Notes under the pieces: model-generated
Told to the model about the DNA's origin: nothing
Seen by the model: the letters and a program-made list of their open reading frames with translations, nothing else
Database searches by the model: none
Made by a program: the position numbers and the translations under genes
Shown here: positions 11,780-23,747 of the stretch, piece by piece
Position numbering within the stretch: position 1 is the first letter of the stretch
Layout of the letters: each line of letters begins with the position of its first letter
From: Eublepharis macularius
Lineage: Eukaryota; Chordata; Lepidosauria; Squamata; Eublepharidae
DNA length: 64,000 nucleotides
NCBI RefSeq assembly: GCF_028583425.1
Contig: NC_072806.1
Coordinates: 31,108,001-31,172,000 of the forward strand
Direction: 5' to 3'

Positions 11780-12150
11780 TTCTTTTAAAGGGAGGGGGGG
11801 GTGCAAAGCAAAAGTTGGGCAAGGCGAGCGATGCACGAGAGGCAGCTCGACTCACCTGTCCGAAGGGAGCCGCGGCAGGAGCCTGCAGGTGGTCTTGCCC
11901 AAAGAGGAGCGCCGCGCGCGCCCCCCCCCCTCCGCCAGGCAGCGCGCCGGCCACAGCTGCCCGGGGGCGTGCTCGAGACGACTAGCATTACTCAGCCCTT
12001 AAATCAATAAGGTGCCAGCAGCCAGCGGACCGGACCGCCGAGCCGGAGCGAAAGCCCGGCCTGGATCGAGGAGCGGAGGGCAAAACCGTCTCCTCGCCAC
12101 AGTCGAGCAGCCGGGCGGTGCCTGGGCAAGCTGGGATTGGGGGGGGGGGG
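11780..12150 (-). promoter_or_regulatory. CpG island with minus-strand splice donor; candidate 5' exon of RPH3AL
   Basis: This dense CpG block contains a consensus donor on the minus strand (CTTCGGACAG|GTGAGT, exon end at 11856). No coding frame in it is recognisable, so a noncoding first exon is likely. In human, RPH3AL lies next to LIAT1 on the opposite strand with its 5' end facing LIAT1; this island has that position and orientation. No RPH3AL coding exon is seen between 1 and 11780, so the gene name is inference from synteny. Confidence 0.4.
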
Positions 12151-12330
12151 GTATGTCTGGGGACGGTCAGGGCACACAGCTAGAGAGGAGCACGCCTTTC
12201 CTTTCCTAATTTTGGGGAAGGCTTTGGAGCTGTACTTTTCACCGTGGCTCATTTGCATTGTGCATGCACGGTGTGCGATGTTGATACACAACGGATTCAA
12301 CAACATTTATACATATTTACTTAAGTATTT

Positions 12331-12486
12331 GCCCTGACCTGGATAGCTCAGGTGAGCCTGATCTCAAAAGCTAAGCAGGGTAGGCCTTGGTTAGAACAGG
12401 GGGTTATGGCAAACCACCTCTGTTAGTCTCTGGTCATGAAAACCCCACCAGGGGTTGCCCTAAGTCAGCTATGACTTGAGGGCACT
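12331..12486 (+). mobile_element. 5S-rRNA-derived SINE, internally shortened
   Basis: The head GCCCTGACCTGGATAGCTCA and AGCTAAGCAGGGTAGGCCTT are present. About 40 bases after the 5S-like TTGGTTAG are missing. The tail CCACCAGGGGTTGCCCTAAG is kept. Confidence 0.72.
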
Positions 12487-12689
12487 CTCCACCACATTTA
12501 AGTATTTATATCCCGCAGGGATCCAAATCAGCTTAGGGCAGAAAAAAATTACTCTAGAGATAAATCGGTGAACAAGCAGCAGCTACATCTTGGGCAGGTC
12601 TGGATCGTATTGGCCGGCTTTCCTGAAGACAGAGGCAGTGAGTTATGGGCCAAGAGCCCTTCAGAGCATGGCTGTGGCCTGGTGCATAC

Positions 12690-13550
12690 TAGAGAGATCC
12701 ATTAATGAGTTAGGATTCGACCTTGCCACTATTCCTGCTGAAGCTGTATCTTTGTGAACTTGTATCTATTTACCCTATGGCATTGTTTATGGAAATGTTC
12801 TTGATATTGACTTTACTAATCTCACACTGTGGCCGTCGTCACACGGGCATCTCTTCCGTTAAATTGACAGCATATAGCGTTCTACCTGTTATCGGCACAG
12901 TAACGTTTCTTTGGGTCACCTAACGGCTCTTCGCGCCACCAGCTGTCCACACCGAAGCACTCTGTTCTGTTCTCTCTAACCGCGCAGAAGCAGCTCCTCC
13001 CCCCCTTTTTTTATTATTCTGGCGTTTAATTCCGCTATAACGGAATAACAGCATATAAACATTCCGTTAGAGCAAAACATTACGACCCTTTTGTTTTTCC
13101 AACTTTGAAATTATATAAATAGCCCTTTGCCCACAGAAAACTCCCTGTCTGACGTGATCCCCATCGCTGAAGACTCTGCCATGGCGATTGAGTCATTTTT
13201 ACTTCAGCAGAAAGTTTGCATTGTGTTATGTCGTTATGGCGTTATAAGGACATAATAAAATTTAAAAAAGGGGGAGTTGCGGGAAGAAATGGATTCTGGG
13301 ATTGAAGGGAGGGCATAGGGCGTTGCGAGGCGAAATACATCGATGTGAGGCATTCACACTGAGGCACAAAATAGCGCGACTATCAAGCACAAAGCAGAAG
13401 AGAGAAAATCGCTACAGTGTTGGAATAAGGTGGGTGTTTGCCGGGAAATAGCGCCATTTTAGCGCTAAATAAAAGCCCGTGTGACGACGGCCTGTGTAAT
13501 CCCGCCTTGAGTCTCAGTGAGAAAGTTGGACTATGAATGAATGAATGAAT
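12690..13550 (+). mobile_element. LINE 3' end split by the GGCCGTCGTC transposon
   Basis: The left part (12690-12830) has AATGAGTTAGGATTC and TATGGCATTGTTTATGG. The right part (13493-13550) has GCCTTGAGTCTCAGTGAGAA. The TGT at the junction is duplicated. Confidence 0.65.
12831..13492 (+). mobile_element. GGCCGTCGTCACACGGGC-ended DNA transposon, copy 1
   Basis: Perfect 18-bp terminal inverted repeats GGCCGTCGTCACACGGGC / GCCCGTGTGACGACGGCC bound 662 bp. The flanks read TGT on both sides, a 3-bp duplication. Inside are a TATA-like box (TTATATAAATAG), an ATG at 13181 opening a 25-codon frame with stop (to 13255), and AATAAAA directly after. The frame begins MA(I/T)ESFLLQQK. It is inserted in a LINE 3' end. 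The 3-bp duplication and layout suggest a Harbinger-like non-autonomous derivative; the superfamily is inferred. Confidence 0.8.
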
Positions 13551-13826
13551 GATAGAGTAGCTGAAACTGGAAGAGAAAGACCAATCCTTAGTAAAGATGA
13601 AAAAACACTGGCAAAAACTGTTTTTTCCATTCCTTCCCTACAATGGCTGGGTTGGGTCCTATGCCCCAGTGAAGGAGGTACTTTCCATAGGCAGAAGGAG
13701 CCCTTTCCCCAGAGAAGAGATAACAATAACATTTGATTTATATACTGCCCTTCAGATGCAGTCTTCCCCTTCTGCTGGAAGACAGGGCTTCTGCTAATGG
13801 CACATATCCATACTGCATAACACCAC

Positions 13827-14017
13827 GGCCATTTCCACACGTTTTACCTTCTGCTGGAACATCACGGAAGACAGCATCTTCTCGCGAGAAATCGCGCCAG
13901 GAAGATGCTGTCATCCGGGATTTTTGCGCAAAATCGCGTCTTCCTGGCGCGATTTCGTGCGTGAAGATGCTGTCTTCCTCGATGTTCCGGCAGAAGGTAA
14001 GATGTGTGGAAACGGCC
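13827..14017. mobile_element. Short foldback element with GGCC ends
   Basis: The 191-bp near-palindrome begins GGCCATTTCCACACGTTTTA and ends with its imperfect reverse complement. The inner arms carry CGCGAGAAATCGCGCC-type palindromes. The ends resemble those of the 660-bp elements nearby (GGCCGTCGTCACACG). Confidence 0.65.
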
Positions 14018-14468
14018 CGTGTCATTTATACACCACAGGCATGTTTTGCTTGCCACGCTGACTTAGTATCAGACAAACAACTTCTAAAGGTTTACAGGAA
14101 AGGTTTAGTGCAAGGAAATGAAAAAGAATGAGAAGAGAAAATCTTGCGGGTTCAAAAAATTAGATTTCATCTGATCTGATCTGATTTGATTTATTAAACT
14201 TTTAATCCACCCTCCTCACAAGTAGGCTCAGGGCAGGTAACAACATCAAATCTGCATACAATAAAAGATTTTTTAAAACTTACAATAGATACGATAAAAT
14301 ACATTAAATACAATACAAATATGGATTAAGACTGATGCCAAGATGCAGCGATCAATATTGTACAATCAGAAGAGAGATGTTTTGGGTGGAAACAACAGTG
14401 ATGAAAACGCTGAAAATCCTTTCTAGGAAGAAGAAAACTAGAGTCCAAAAGCAAGTCGTGGAGGCAGT

Positions 14469-14869
14469 CAGGGCTTTTTTTCAGCTGGAACGCGGTAGAA
14501 TGGAGTTCCGGCACCTCTTGAAAATGGTCACATGGCTGGTGGTCCTGCCCCCTGATCTCCAGACAGAGGGGAGTTTAGATTGCCCTCTGTGCCGCTGGAG
14601 CAGAGCAGAAGGCAATCTAAACTCCCCTCTGTCTGGAGATCAGGGGGCGGGGCCACCAGCCATGTGACAATTTTTGCCAAGGGCAATTTAAACGTTTAAC
14701 CCCCCCCCTTGTTCCAGCTGACCCAAAGTGACATCATTGGCCCTGGAAGCATGCATGCACTTTACACGCACACATGTGGTACCAGGGGCACCACCTCCCG
14801 CCAAGAGTTGCCCCCAGTGCTGGCAACCCACTAAGTTCCACCACCTCTTTTCCCTGAAAAAAAGCCCTG
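14469..14869 (+). mobile_element. hAT-type miniature element, family A
   Basis: The termini are CAGGGCTTTTTTTCAGC and GAAAAAAAGCCCTG, with flanks GAGGCAGT and GAGGTAGT (7 of 8). This is the longest family A copy, with an added GC-rich segment (TGGTACCAGGGGCACCACC) that is also present in the copy at 19456. Confidence 0.85.
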
Positions 14870-15652
14870 GAGGTAGTCAACCAATCATTCTTTATTACAG
14901 TCAGTCAATGATGTTCCTGCCCCATGGGCCAGCAGTCTCGTCCTGCTGCTTTGCAATAAAGCCAGAGAAACCAGCCACGGAAGCACCAGCATTCCAAAGA
15001 AGCACGGGGGTTCCCCCCCCACCCCCCCGAGCTTTTAACAATGGAGAAATAAATTGACACACGAAGTCTGACTGCATTTGCAGAGATGTACTACTTCCAG
15101 GAGTCCGTCTTTTAAAATTATTATTAATAATAATTAGTGTTTTATAGACAAAGATTTCTCGCTTTGCCTCTGGCTTAGCCAGTTATTAAAATGTCATCTT
15201 CTTGGTCAGTACCAGAGACTGTTAAAAACCAAAGTGCACCCTTAATTTCCCCGCTTCCTATAAAATCCTCTGGACCAAGGGATGGTCTCCATTCAGGGAG
15301 AGAAAACACTGGTACTGTTTCATATCAGAGGGAGAAAGGCACTCTGTACATGAGCAGAGGCACCAGCCGTTTCCACATGAATCATTTGCTGTTAGGAGAT
15401 GTTTTTTCTGGACAACATCAAGGTGCATTTGTGTGCCTCCAGGGGTTTCCCTGGCTTTTCTACACTCTTATCCAGAACTGCTTCGATGCAAAGTTTTAGG
15501 AAAGATTACAGCAAAGCCTGTCATGTAGGATGGAAAGTTTGGATTTCCTCAGGCCCGCTCACTCAGGAGCCATTTCCCACACGCCTGTCCTCACAGCAGC
15601 CACTTCCTCTCCCTGACACCAGGGGGCCTTTAAAAAAAATCAATTTAATATA

Positions 15653-16316
15653 GGCCGTCGTCACACGGGCATCTCTTCCGTTAAATTTACAGCATATAGC
15701 GTCCTACCTGTTATCGGCACAGTAACGTTTCTTTGGGTCACCTAACGGCTCTTCGCGCCACCAGCTGTCCACACCGAAGCACTCTGTTCTGTTCTCTCTA
15801 ACCGCCAAGAAGCAGCTCCTCCCCCCCCTTTTTTTTAATTATTCTGGCGTTTAATTCCGCTGTAACGGAATAACAGCATATAAACATTCCGTTAGAGCAA
15901 AACATTACGACCCTTTTGTTTTTCCAACTTTGAAATTATATAAATAGCCCTTTGCCTGCAGAAAACTCCTTGTCTGACTTGATCCCCAGCGCTGAAGACT
16001 CTGCCATGGCGACTGAGTCATTTTTACTTCAGCAGAAAGTTTGCATTGTGTTGTGTCGTTATGGCGTTATAAGGACATAATAAAATTTTTAAAAGGGGAG
16101 TCACAGGAAGAAATGGATTCTGGGATTGAAGGGAGGGCATAGGACGTTGCGAGGCGAAATACATCGATGTGAGGCATTCACACTGAGGCACAAAATAGCG
16201 CGACTGTCAAGCACAAAGAAGAAGAGAGAAAATCGCTACAGTGTTGGAATAAGGTGGGTGTTTGCCCGGAAATAGCACCATTTTAGCGCTAAATAAAAGC
16301 CCGTGTGACGACGGCC
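15653..16316 (+). mobile_element. GGCCGTCGTCACACGGGC-ended DNA transposon, copy 2
   Basis: This copy is almost identical to 12831-13492 over its whole length, with the same inverted ends, TATA-like box, short frame (16006-16080) and poly(A) signal. The flanks are ATA and ATT. The few differences from copy 1 indicate recent activity or a recent duplication, but the unrelated flanks favour independent insertion. Confidence 0.8.
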
Positions 16317-16515
16317 ATTATTATCTGTATATCAGGTTCTCTGAACTGCTGGATTTCATTTTTTAAAAAGTCTTTAGACCCTTTTGTTGCTGAGATATAA
16401 GGGGAAAGGCATATCTTCACAACAAAAGGGAATGGGGACAAGCTTTCTTTTTAAAATGAGAGAGGGGGATTCAGAGACACTGATACACCGACTGTTATAA
16501 CAATATTCAATTGTC

Positions 16516-18115
16516 TGTCGATACTGAGCAACAATGTTTAACCTACAAGGAGATAACCCGAATAGAATCATCTAAACTTAAAATAAAGACTCAGGACGAA
16601 CTATCACCTAATTACGACTGGTTTCAGTATAGACAGATCAGAGATCTCTACAACTCGGATTCTGTAAAGGGAGGTATAAGAACAGAGAATTCGGAACTAG
16701 AGCAGACACTTTTAAAAGATGACAAGAAGGAAATTTCTAAGGTATACCAAGTACTATTGAAATGGTATACTGAAGATGAAACAGTTAAAGTACAAATGGT
16801 GAAGTGGGCCATAAATTTCAATAAAGAAATAACAATGGAGGCATGGGAATACTTGTGGAAGACTACAATGAAGATTACGACGTGCACTAGTATCAAAGAG
16901 AACATTTACAAAATGATTTATCGTTGGTACATGACACCAAAGAAGATCGCGCTAGGGAATTCGAACACCTCTAACGAATGCTGGAAATGTAAAAAACATG
17001 AGGGTTCCCTGTATCATATGTGGTGGACGTGTGAGGTAGCTAGGCAGTACTGGGGGGAAATAATAAGAGTAATAAGTGAGATTTTACAATTTCAAATCAA
17101 TAAGAACCCAGAACTCCTGCTACTAAACTTGGGAATGGAGGGCATTCCAGCTCAACACAGGACATTGTTATTTTACATGACAGCAGCAGCCAGACTTTTG
17201 TATGCGCAAAAATGGAAAATACAAGAAGTGCCAACTATCGAAGACTGGATTTACAAATTGCTGTATATGGCGGAAATGGACAAAATGACAAGAAAATTGA
17301 GAAACCTTGACCCAGGACAGTTCAACACAGACTGGGAGAAGCTGAAACAATATTTGGTGAAGAAATGGGAGGTGGGAGGAGAACTGTGGCAGTTTGAGAA
17401 CTATTGAAACATAATAAAATGCAGAGGGGGGTGACTTTACCGGGGGGGAGAAGAGGTAAATGAGAATCTCTAAGCAGCTATATCATTATATATATAATAA
17501 TAAATAGAATATTGATAGAAAATAATTAACTATAAGGATTAACCATAAGGACTGATTAATTAACATTATTTCTGGTAAAATTTGTATAATGTACCTAACT
17601 GAATAAGTTTATCTGAAGATATATATGAGTCAAATTGATTGGTATTATATGATGATAGTTATATAGATGTAAGGGGAACAAAAACAATAATGTAATTAAA
17701 TATAACTAAAGCAGAAAGAAGAAGATATGTAGAATGAGTAATACATAGAGCATAAGTTAAATTGGTTGACTTATATGAATGTATGGTCTATATGGTTTAT
17801 GATCTATAGAAATATCTGAAACTATGAAAAATGGGATAAATTGTTTATCCAATATGGAAAAAGGGACTCAAAGTTAGGGTACAGAGTATTAGAAATAGTT
17901 AAAGAATTATTGCTTAGACTAAAGGGAGAATGTATATTGGTTAGATAGAGGAATATAAAAGGAGTAAGGGAAAAGGGACAAAGGGTTGGAAAACTGTTGG
18001 AAGTCAACAAAAAGGGGGGGAAAGGGAGGGGGTTAGAAATTGGGAAATGGGAGAATTGATTGTAAAATGGAAATAACTGATCCTAACCCAATAAAAAAAA
18101 TTTTCAAAAAAAAAA
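16516..18115 (+). mobile_element. 5'-truncated L1 LINE with 17-bp target duplications
   Basis: The element holds the C-terminal part of L1 ORF2. It is open for 298 codons, 16511-17407, beginning within the upstream duplication. The L1 cysteine motif is visible as CWKCKKHEGSLYHMWWTC (about 16980-17033). A 0.7-kb 3'UTR and an A-rich tail follow at about 18091-18117. Identical 17-bp copies AACAATATTCAATTGTC flank it at 16499-16515 and 18116-18132. The open frame and exact duplications mark it as a fairly young insertion. The endonuclease and reverse transcriptase core are missing because of 5' truncation. Confidence 0.9.
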
Positions 18116-18781
18116 AACAATATTCAATTGTCAATTTTTAACCCAGATCTCCCCTAATCTGACTGTCTAACCACTATACCATACTAGCTTTCCATATCCC
18201 ACCAATGTTCACACAGAAGGAAACTTCTTGAGGACGCCTCTTTAGTTATCGTGTTTCTCAAGGACTCCATTTTGAAAATGGGAATTTAGCTAAGAGTACC
18301 TCTGGCCATGTGCGGAATGCAGTTTCCTCGCCACTAAGTAGCCACACAACCAGCGTCAGTTTATCTGAGGTCCAGCCTCTTATTTTGCTAACTGTGTGTG
18401 GATGGCTGAATGGGATTGTTGAAAGGTGGCTCGGTGGGTGAGGAGGAAGAAGAGCTGCCCTAAAGAAGGGGAGAGGAAAGCAGAAGAAGAAAGGGGGATG
18501 GGTGTGGTGGAAGAAACAGGAGAAGGTTATGGCATGTAATGGGTGTTGGGGCAACTGAAGGGGGATTGTGAAAAGTGTTTCTATTCATGCCTAGGATTTG
18601 GGGCAGCAGGTTAGTTAGTGAGGGGTATGAGAAGACGAGATGGAACAAAGGAAGCCCAAAAGCAGAGAGGGAAGGGCTTCCTACAACCAGCCCCAGTTGC
18701 TCCCCACTCCATTGCCTTTCCTTGGAATAAACACCCCCAGTTACATACTTCCAAACAACAACAACAAATACGCTGCCTTCT

Positions 18782-18998
18782 AGGGTTGCCAGCCTCCAGG
18801 TGGGGCCTGGAGATCTCCCGGAATTTCAACTGATGTCCAAATAACAGAGATCGATTCCCCTGGAGGAAATGGCTGCATTGGAAGGTGGAATCTACGGCAT
18901 TATACCTTTCTGAAGTCCCTCCCCTCACAAACTCCTCCCTTTCCAGGCTCCATCTCCCAAATCTCCAGGAATTCCCCAACCTAGATCTGGCAACCCTA
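18782..18998. mobile_element. AGGGTTGCC foldback element
   Basis: The ends TAGGGTTGCCAGCCTCCAG and GGCAACCCTA pair. Inside, GGAGATCTCC and AAATGGCTGC are family landmarks shared with copies at 19344, 28749, 28917, 29342, 29789 and 48970. Confidence 0.65.
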
Positions 18999-19343
18999 TG
19001 CCTTGCTGACCAACCTCTAAACAGCAGCTGCCGGGCATATGACATCATCTCAACTCTCATCCTCCGAGAATGACTCCTGCCATCTTCCGAGCAGGAGAGT
19101 CACAGAGTTGCCTGCCCTTGACATCTAAAGGCAAAGGAAGCCATGTGTTTTTATGGGTTGAAGTAGGAAGAAAGGGCTGCTAGGAGAATATATGTTCTCC
19201 ATGTAGGCCGCAGCACATCATTCTTAGTGCATGCAGAGCATCTGTCACATAGGTGCCCAATTCCCTTCCTGGGAAACAGCTCCGGCTTGATTTCCGGGCA
19301 ACATGACTTTGCAGTATGTTCAACAAGACAGAAACTTCTTGCT

Positions 19344-19907
19344 AGGGTTGCCAACCTCTAGGCAGATCTCCCAGCATTACAACTGATCTTCCAGGCTACA
19401 GAGCTCAGTTTGCCTGAAGAAAATGGCTGCCTTGGAGGGTGGACTCTACTATATCCAGGGCTTTTTTACAGCTGGAACATGGTGGAACGGAGTTCCAGAA
19501 CTTCTTGAAAAGGGTTACATGGCTGGTGGACCCGCCCCCTGATCTCCAGACAGAGGGGAGTTTAGATTGCCCCTCTGTCTGGAGATCAGGGGGCGGAGCC
19601 CCCAGCCATGTGACCATTTTTGCCGAGGGCAATTTAAACTTTTAAAAACTCCCCCCTTGTTCAAGCTGACCCACAGTGACTTCATTGGCCCTGGGAGCAT
19701 GAGTACAATTTGCGCGCACACGTGGTACCAGGGGCACCACCTCCCACCAAGAGTTGCCCCCTGCGCTGGCAACCCACTGAGTTCCACCACCTCTTCCCCC
19801 GGAACAAAAGCCCTGACTATATCCCACCATGGTCCTCCCCAAACCTTGCCCTCGTCAGGCTGTACCCCCAAATTTCGAGAAATTTTCTAACATGGATTTG
19901 GCAACCC
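19344..19907. mobile_element. AGGGTTGCC foldback element, interrupted
   Basis: The left half is 19344-19455 and the right half 19816-19907 (ending TTTGGCAACCC). The family A hAT element sits between them. Confidence 0.6.
19456..19815 (+). mobile_element. hAT-type miniature element, family A, nested in a foldback element
   Basis: The termini are CAGGGC and GCCCTG, with perfect 8-bp duplications ACTATATC at 19448-19455 and 19816-19823. It splits an AGGGTTGCC foldback element (19344-19907), so it is the younger of the two. Confidence 0.88.
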
Positions 19908-20009
19908 AACTTCTTGAAGGCACACAAAAGAGGGGGGCGGGTTGTATGCCTGGCTTCTACTTGGGGCGGGGGGAGGTCAGAACATCACTGCAAGGAGGTC
20001 AGCAAATCC

Positions 20010-21400
20010 TTTGAACTGTAGCAGAGAGATTCCACTGGTTGTGTGGGTTGGCAGCAGAAGGGAGCTGCACAACCTTCGGAGTGAATGGCAGTGGAAGAGC
20101 AATGCCAGCAAGGGGAAGGGGGAGATTCCTGCCTTTGTTTACCCGCTTTCTCCTATCACCACTCCCAGTTTTCTGTCCTTCACTCACACAACACTCTACA
20201 CAGGCAAAGGGGGATAGGCACCACACTTTCAACTTGAAATGTCCACAGATTTTTTTAAAACACACAGATGACAAGCCGCACGGTTCCTTATGTTCTGTTA
20301 CTTAAAACTGATTTGCCTAATCGAGCTGCCTGGCATATCTTTGGCTTCTATAGGCTCTGCGAGACATGCAAACGTCTAATCTGTACCGATGCTGTGCCGA
20401 CAGCACATCGACCTGAAGGAGGTTATTTTGTTTGCAAGCAAACATTGCGTGCAAAACATATGCTCCATAATGCCGTTGCTAACAGGAACTGACAGAATGT
20501 ACTGGGGAAGCTTTGGAACAGAGAGAGTCCCACGTTTTGCAACCAAAAGCTTCCTCTGGCTTTTACTCCTCCCCCATACGAATTTTCTGTTGCGGCGCAC
20601 ACAGTCAATCTTTGTTATCCTAAAGCCCAACCTAGCAAAGGGCAGAAGGGAGGGGCTGCTTTGCCATATAAGTGCCTGGCTAGCGTACACACTAGACAAA
20701 TCACACATGTAACCTGCTCAGTGTTTATACAGACAATGCACATCGTTTTAAAGTGTAATATCCATATTGAGTAAAACGTTGACGCACAAGTAGTCTTTTA
20801 AAAATGCAGTGCCGGGCGACCGATAGTGGCACAAAAATAAGATTGTATTTTCAATTTGCAGTAAGGAGAAGCATAGCAAGGTCAGGGGTTTTCAGAATAG
20901 CAGTCAGGAGAAATTCAAGATCATCTCAACCATGGAAGCAGCCACCTCGTTGGGGCTGCAAGGGAGGGGGGCAGATAACTGGAGAGGTTGAATGCAAATG
21001 GCCCTCCACATGCACAGAACCACCTCGCAAGCAATCGGGAAACTGGCCCGCCTGTCCTCCCTGTTTGGCTTCCTGGAGAGCAGAATGGGAAGAGATGGTG
21101 CAACTGATGCAGGAAGGTGGGTCATCAACATCAGCCCGCCCCTTCCTGTGTGTCAGACCACACCTGAAAAGATTGTACCACAATGGCACTGGAAACCTTC
21201 ATATACAATAAATAATATACAATAAACAAGTTTTTATGCAGCTCTCATTCTGGCTCAGCCTGCATTTTTACTCAGCAGCCACCCATTTGCTACAGGAACG
21301 CTTAAGGGCCGAAGAACACGCAAAGCAGAAGGCTGTCCCCTAGAGGCTGCTTGTACACATTACAACACATAACAAAGACACTGTGGGGGAAAGGGTGGGA
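20010..21400. other. No gene recognised
   Basis: Several overlapping frames of 60-135 codons occur on both strands (for example 20389-20712 plus and 20804-21211 plus). None resembles a known protein or has paired splice signals in agreement. Confidence 0.4.
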
Positions 21401-21443
21401 TGCAACGGTTCAGGAGGATCAGAGCAAGATCTACCGCTGGTGC

Positions 21444-21807
21444 CAGGGTTTCTGGCGCCCACGGCCACCCCGATGTGCCCGTGCACCCGGACTGTGTGAT
21501 GACATCATCACGTGACTATGTCATCACACAGCAAAGCTGGGCCCATTGGCTGGTGGGTAGCTGGGGTGGCGTGCAGAGGCTGCCCGTGCTCCACACACCA
21601 CCCCGGCCGCCTACTATGCCTGGCTTACAGCTGCTGTGCCCGGCCAGGTGTGTGTGGCGGCGGTGGCGCAGGGCTGGCCGGCTGGAGCAGCTGCGGGCCA
21701 GCCATGCCAGCTCCATGACACGCGCCTCTGCCCCCGGCACCCCCTCCGGCACTCCCTCCGGCGCCCACAGCGCCCACCTCATCGCCTCAATGGTGGCGCC
21801 GGCCCTG
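21444..21807. mobile_element. Possible miniature DNA element with CAGGG...GGCGCC ends
   Basis: The ends CAGGGTTTCTGGCGCC and GGCGCCGGCCCTG are imperfect inverted repeats, and the inner palindrome GATGACATCATCACGTGACTATGTCATCA is split across two blocks (21498-21526). No target duplication is visible. The open frame over this block is GC-driven and resembles no protein I know. Confidence 0.35.
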
Positions 21808-21899
21808 ATCCCCAGATTCAAGGAAGTGAATTAAGAAGAAGAAAGGACTCCCAAAAACATGCTTGCTTCTCCCCTAAGATCCTAATCCAGACCTCTCCT

Positions 21900-23630
21900 A
21901 CCCGCTCTTCCTCCAGGGATGTAAACCAAAGCTGAGGAGACCAGGGCATAGTGGAGAAGATGCTGCCCTCAGGGGGCGCAAAGTGGAAGATTAAAAGAGC
22001 TCAGGAGGAGTAGCACAAGCCTCTCCTGGGGTGTCCTTTGGCTGAGACCCGGCCCTGCAGCACCACATCTTGGCTTGCCTATTTTGCCTCTGCCCACTTC
22101 TTCTGCTGCCAGCCAGGTCTGAGCCAACTGTCTTCACCAAGGTGGCCAGCACTGCAGGGGAGGCACAGCATGCTTCAGTTAAAGGGCCAGTTCCCCCATG
22201 ATCTGGTTTACCTGCTCCCTTCCCTTGTCGATTTTGAGCAGCTGCATTGAGGAGACTAAATTTCAGGAGCCGGCGGGTTCGATTCCAAGCTCCCCGTTTC
22301 GGTTTTATTTCTCCCTTGGACAAAACAAACCCACAGGTCTTAATTCACACACCAGTTTCCCTTTCCTCGTGTCATTTAATTCTTCCTATTAAATCTACCC
22401 CTCTTCAAACTTTGTTTTTGCATATAAATTATGTATAAACAGCACACGAGGGAAAAAAGGATAATCAACACAACAGCAACAAAAAGAAGCCAAAGAGAAG
22501 CTAATGGCAACATTCAACTTTTAAAATAAAAGAATACAGGCAGTAGTAGCACAATCTGGAGTCAGACATCACATTAAGATTTTCAATTCCCAAACTGTCT
22601 GGGTGAAAAACAGGCCAATGGCCCACCATTATTCACTTCCTGAAGGGCAGATAACTTCTTTCCCTCCAGCTCAGGCTTACAGATCTCCCAACGTTTCATT
22701 TTCAAGCACAGAACCCTTTCGTCCATAACTGGCAGGGGGAACGTTATAATGACAGCATCTCAGAAGACACGCACATGGCGCAGCCACAGTTACAGGTGCC
22801 GGGCCTGTGGCATTCAGCCGGCTGCAGTCAGAACTGCCGGTTGCCATGGCATCCCGCATCTCTGAGGCGCTCTACCTTCAGAGCCGCCAGGCAGAGTTAC
22901 GAACACAGATGTTTTAAGAAAATAGTGACGTCTCTTTCCAGAGTCTCTCAAGATAAGGCAAAGGCAGCAAGGCAGCAGACCAAAAAACATATTCTGCGGA
23001 CAACTTTTCATCTTAAACTGAAGGAACATGCTCACTCAGCAAGATTAAGCTTCTAAGAAGAGTTTTGGTTGCTTTCTGGGGCATAAAAGAGAGAGACAAC
23101 ATTTCTGATTATCACTAAAAGATGTGTAAGCAATCCCAACTCTTAATTCACTTTGACCACTGAGATCCACAAACTTGTTTCCTCAGGGTAACAACCCTCA
23201 TCTATGGCCTACACACAGTGCCAGAGTTTCCTGATCTGAACTCTAAACACACACCTTTACTGTTCATTACCAGACGCTGCAATCCAGAGATAGACTGCTT
23301 CTTGACTTGGAGGTTCCATTTATGCATGATAGCTGTTGATGATAACCCTCCATGAGCTTGTCCAATCATTTCCCCAAAAGCCAAGTAATCTACGTCTTTA
23401 TGTTCCCCCAACCATATGGAATTCACTGGGGCAGGATGTACTGACAGCCACTAGTTGGATAGAAAAGAGTACAGGCAAGTTCATGTAGGAGTGGGTACAT
23501 CCGTGGTGATTAGCTAAATGGAATCGCCATGTTCCAAGGCAGTAGATCTCTGAACACCAGTTGCAGACAAAGTTTTAACCTCCCTTCTCCTTAGAGCTAT
23601 TAGGCTGGTCATTGTGGAAAGTGGTTTTAA
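21900..23630. other. No gene recognised
   Basis: Intergenic sequence. The frames near 21991-22323 and 22775-23056 are not recognisable. A short run of CGAACCA-type repeats follows at about 23640-23720. Confidence 0.4.
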
Positions 23631-23747
23631 CTAGAGATGAACACGAACCAAAATACGAACCAAAATTAAGCACGAACCAGGCCGCTTCGTGGTTCGCGAA
23701 CCACAGTTCTTCAGATCCCATTTCTGACGAACCGCCACCAACTTTTA

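Noticed and set aside
21400-21834. 144-codon GC-rich plus-strand frame
   Set aside because: High GC lowers stop frequency, both strands are open, and the block looks like a miniature DNA element.
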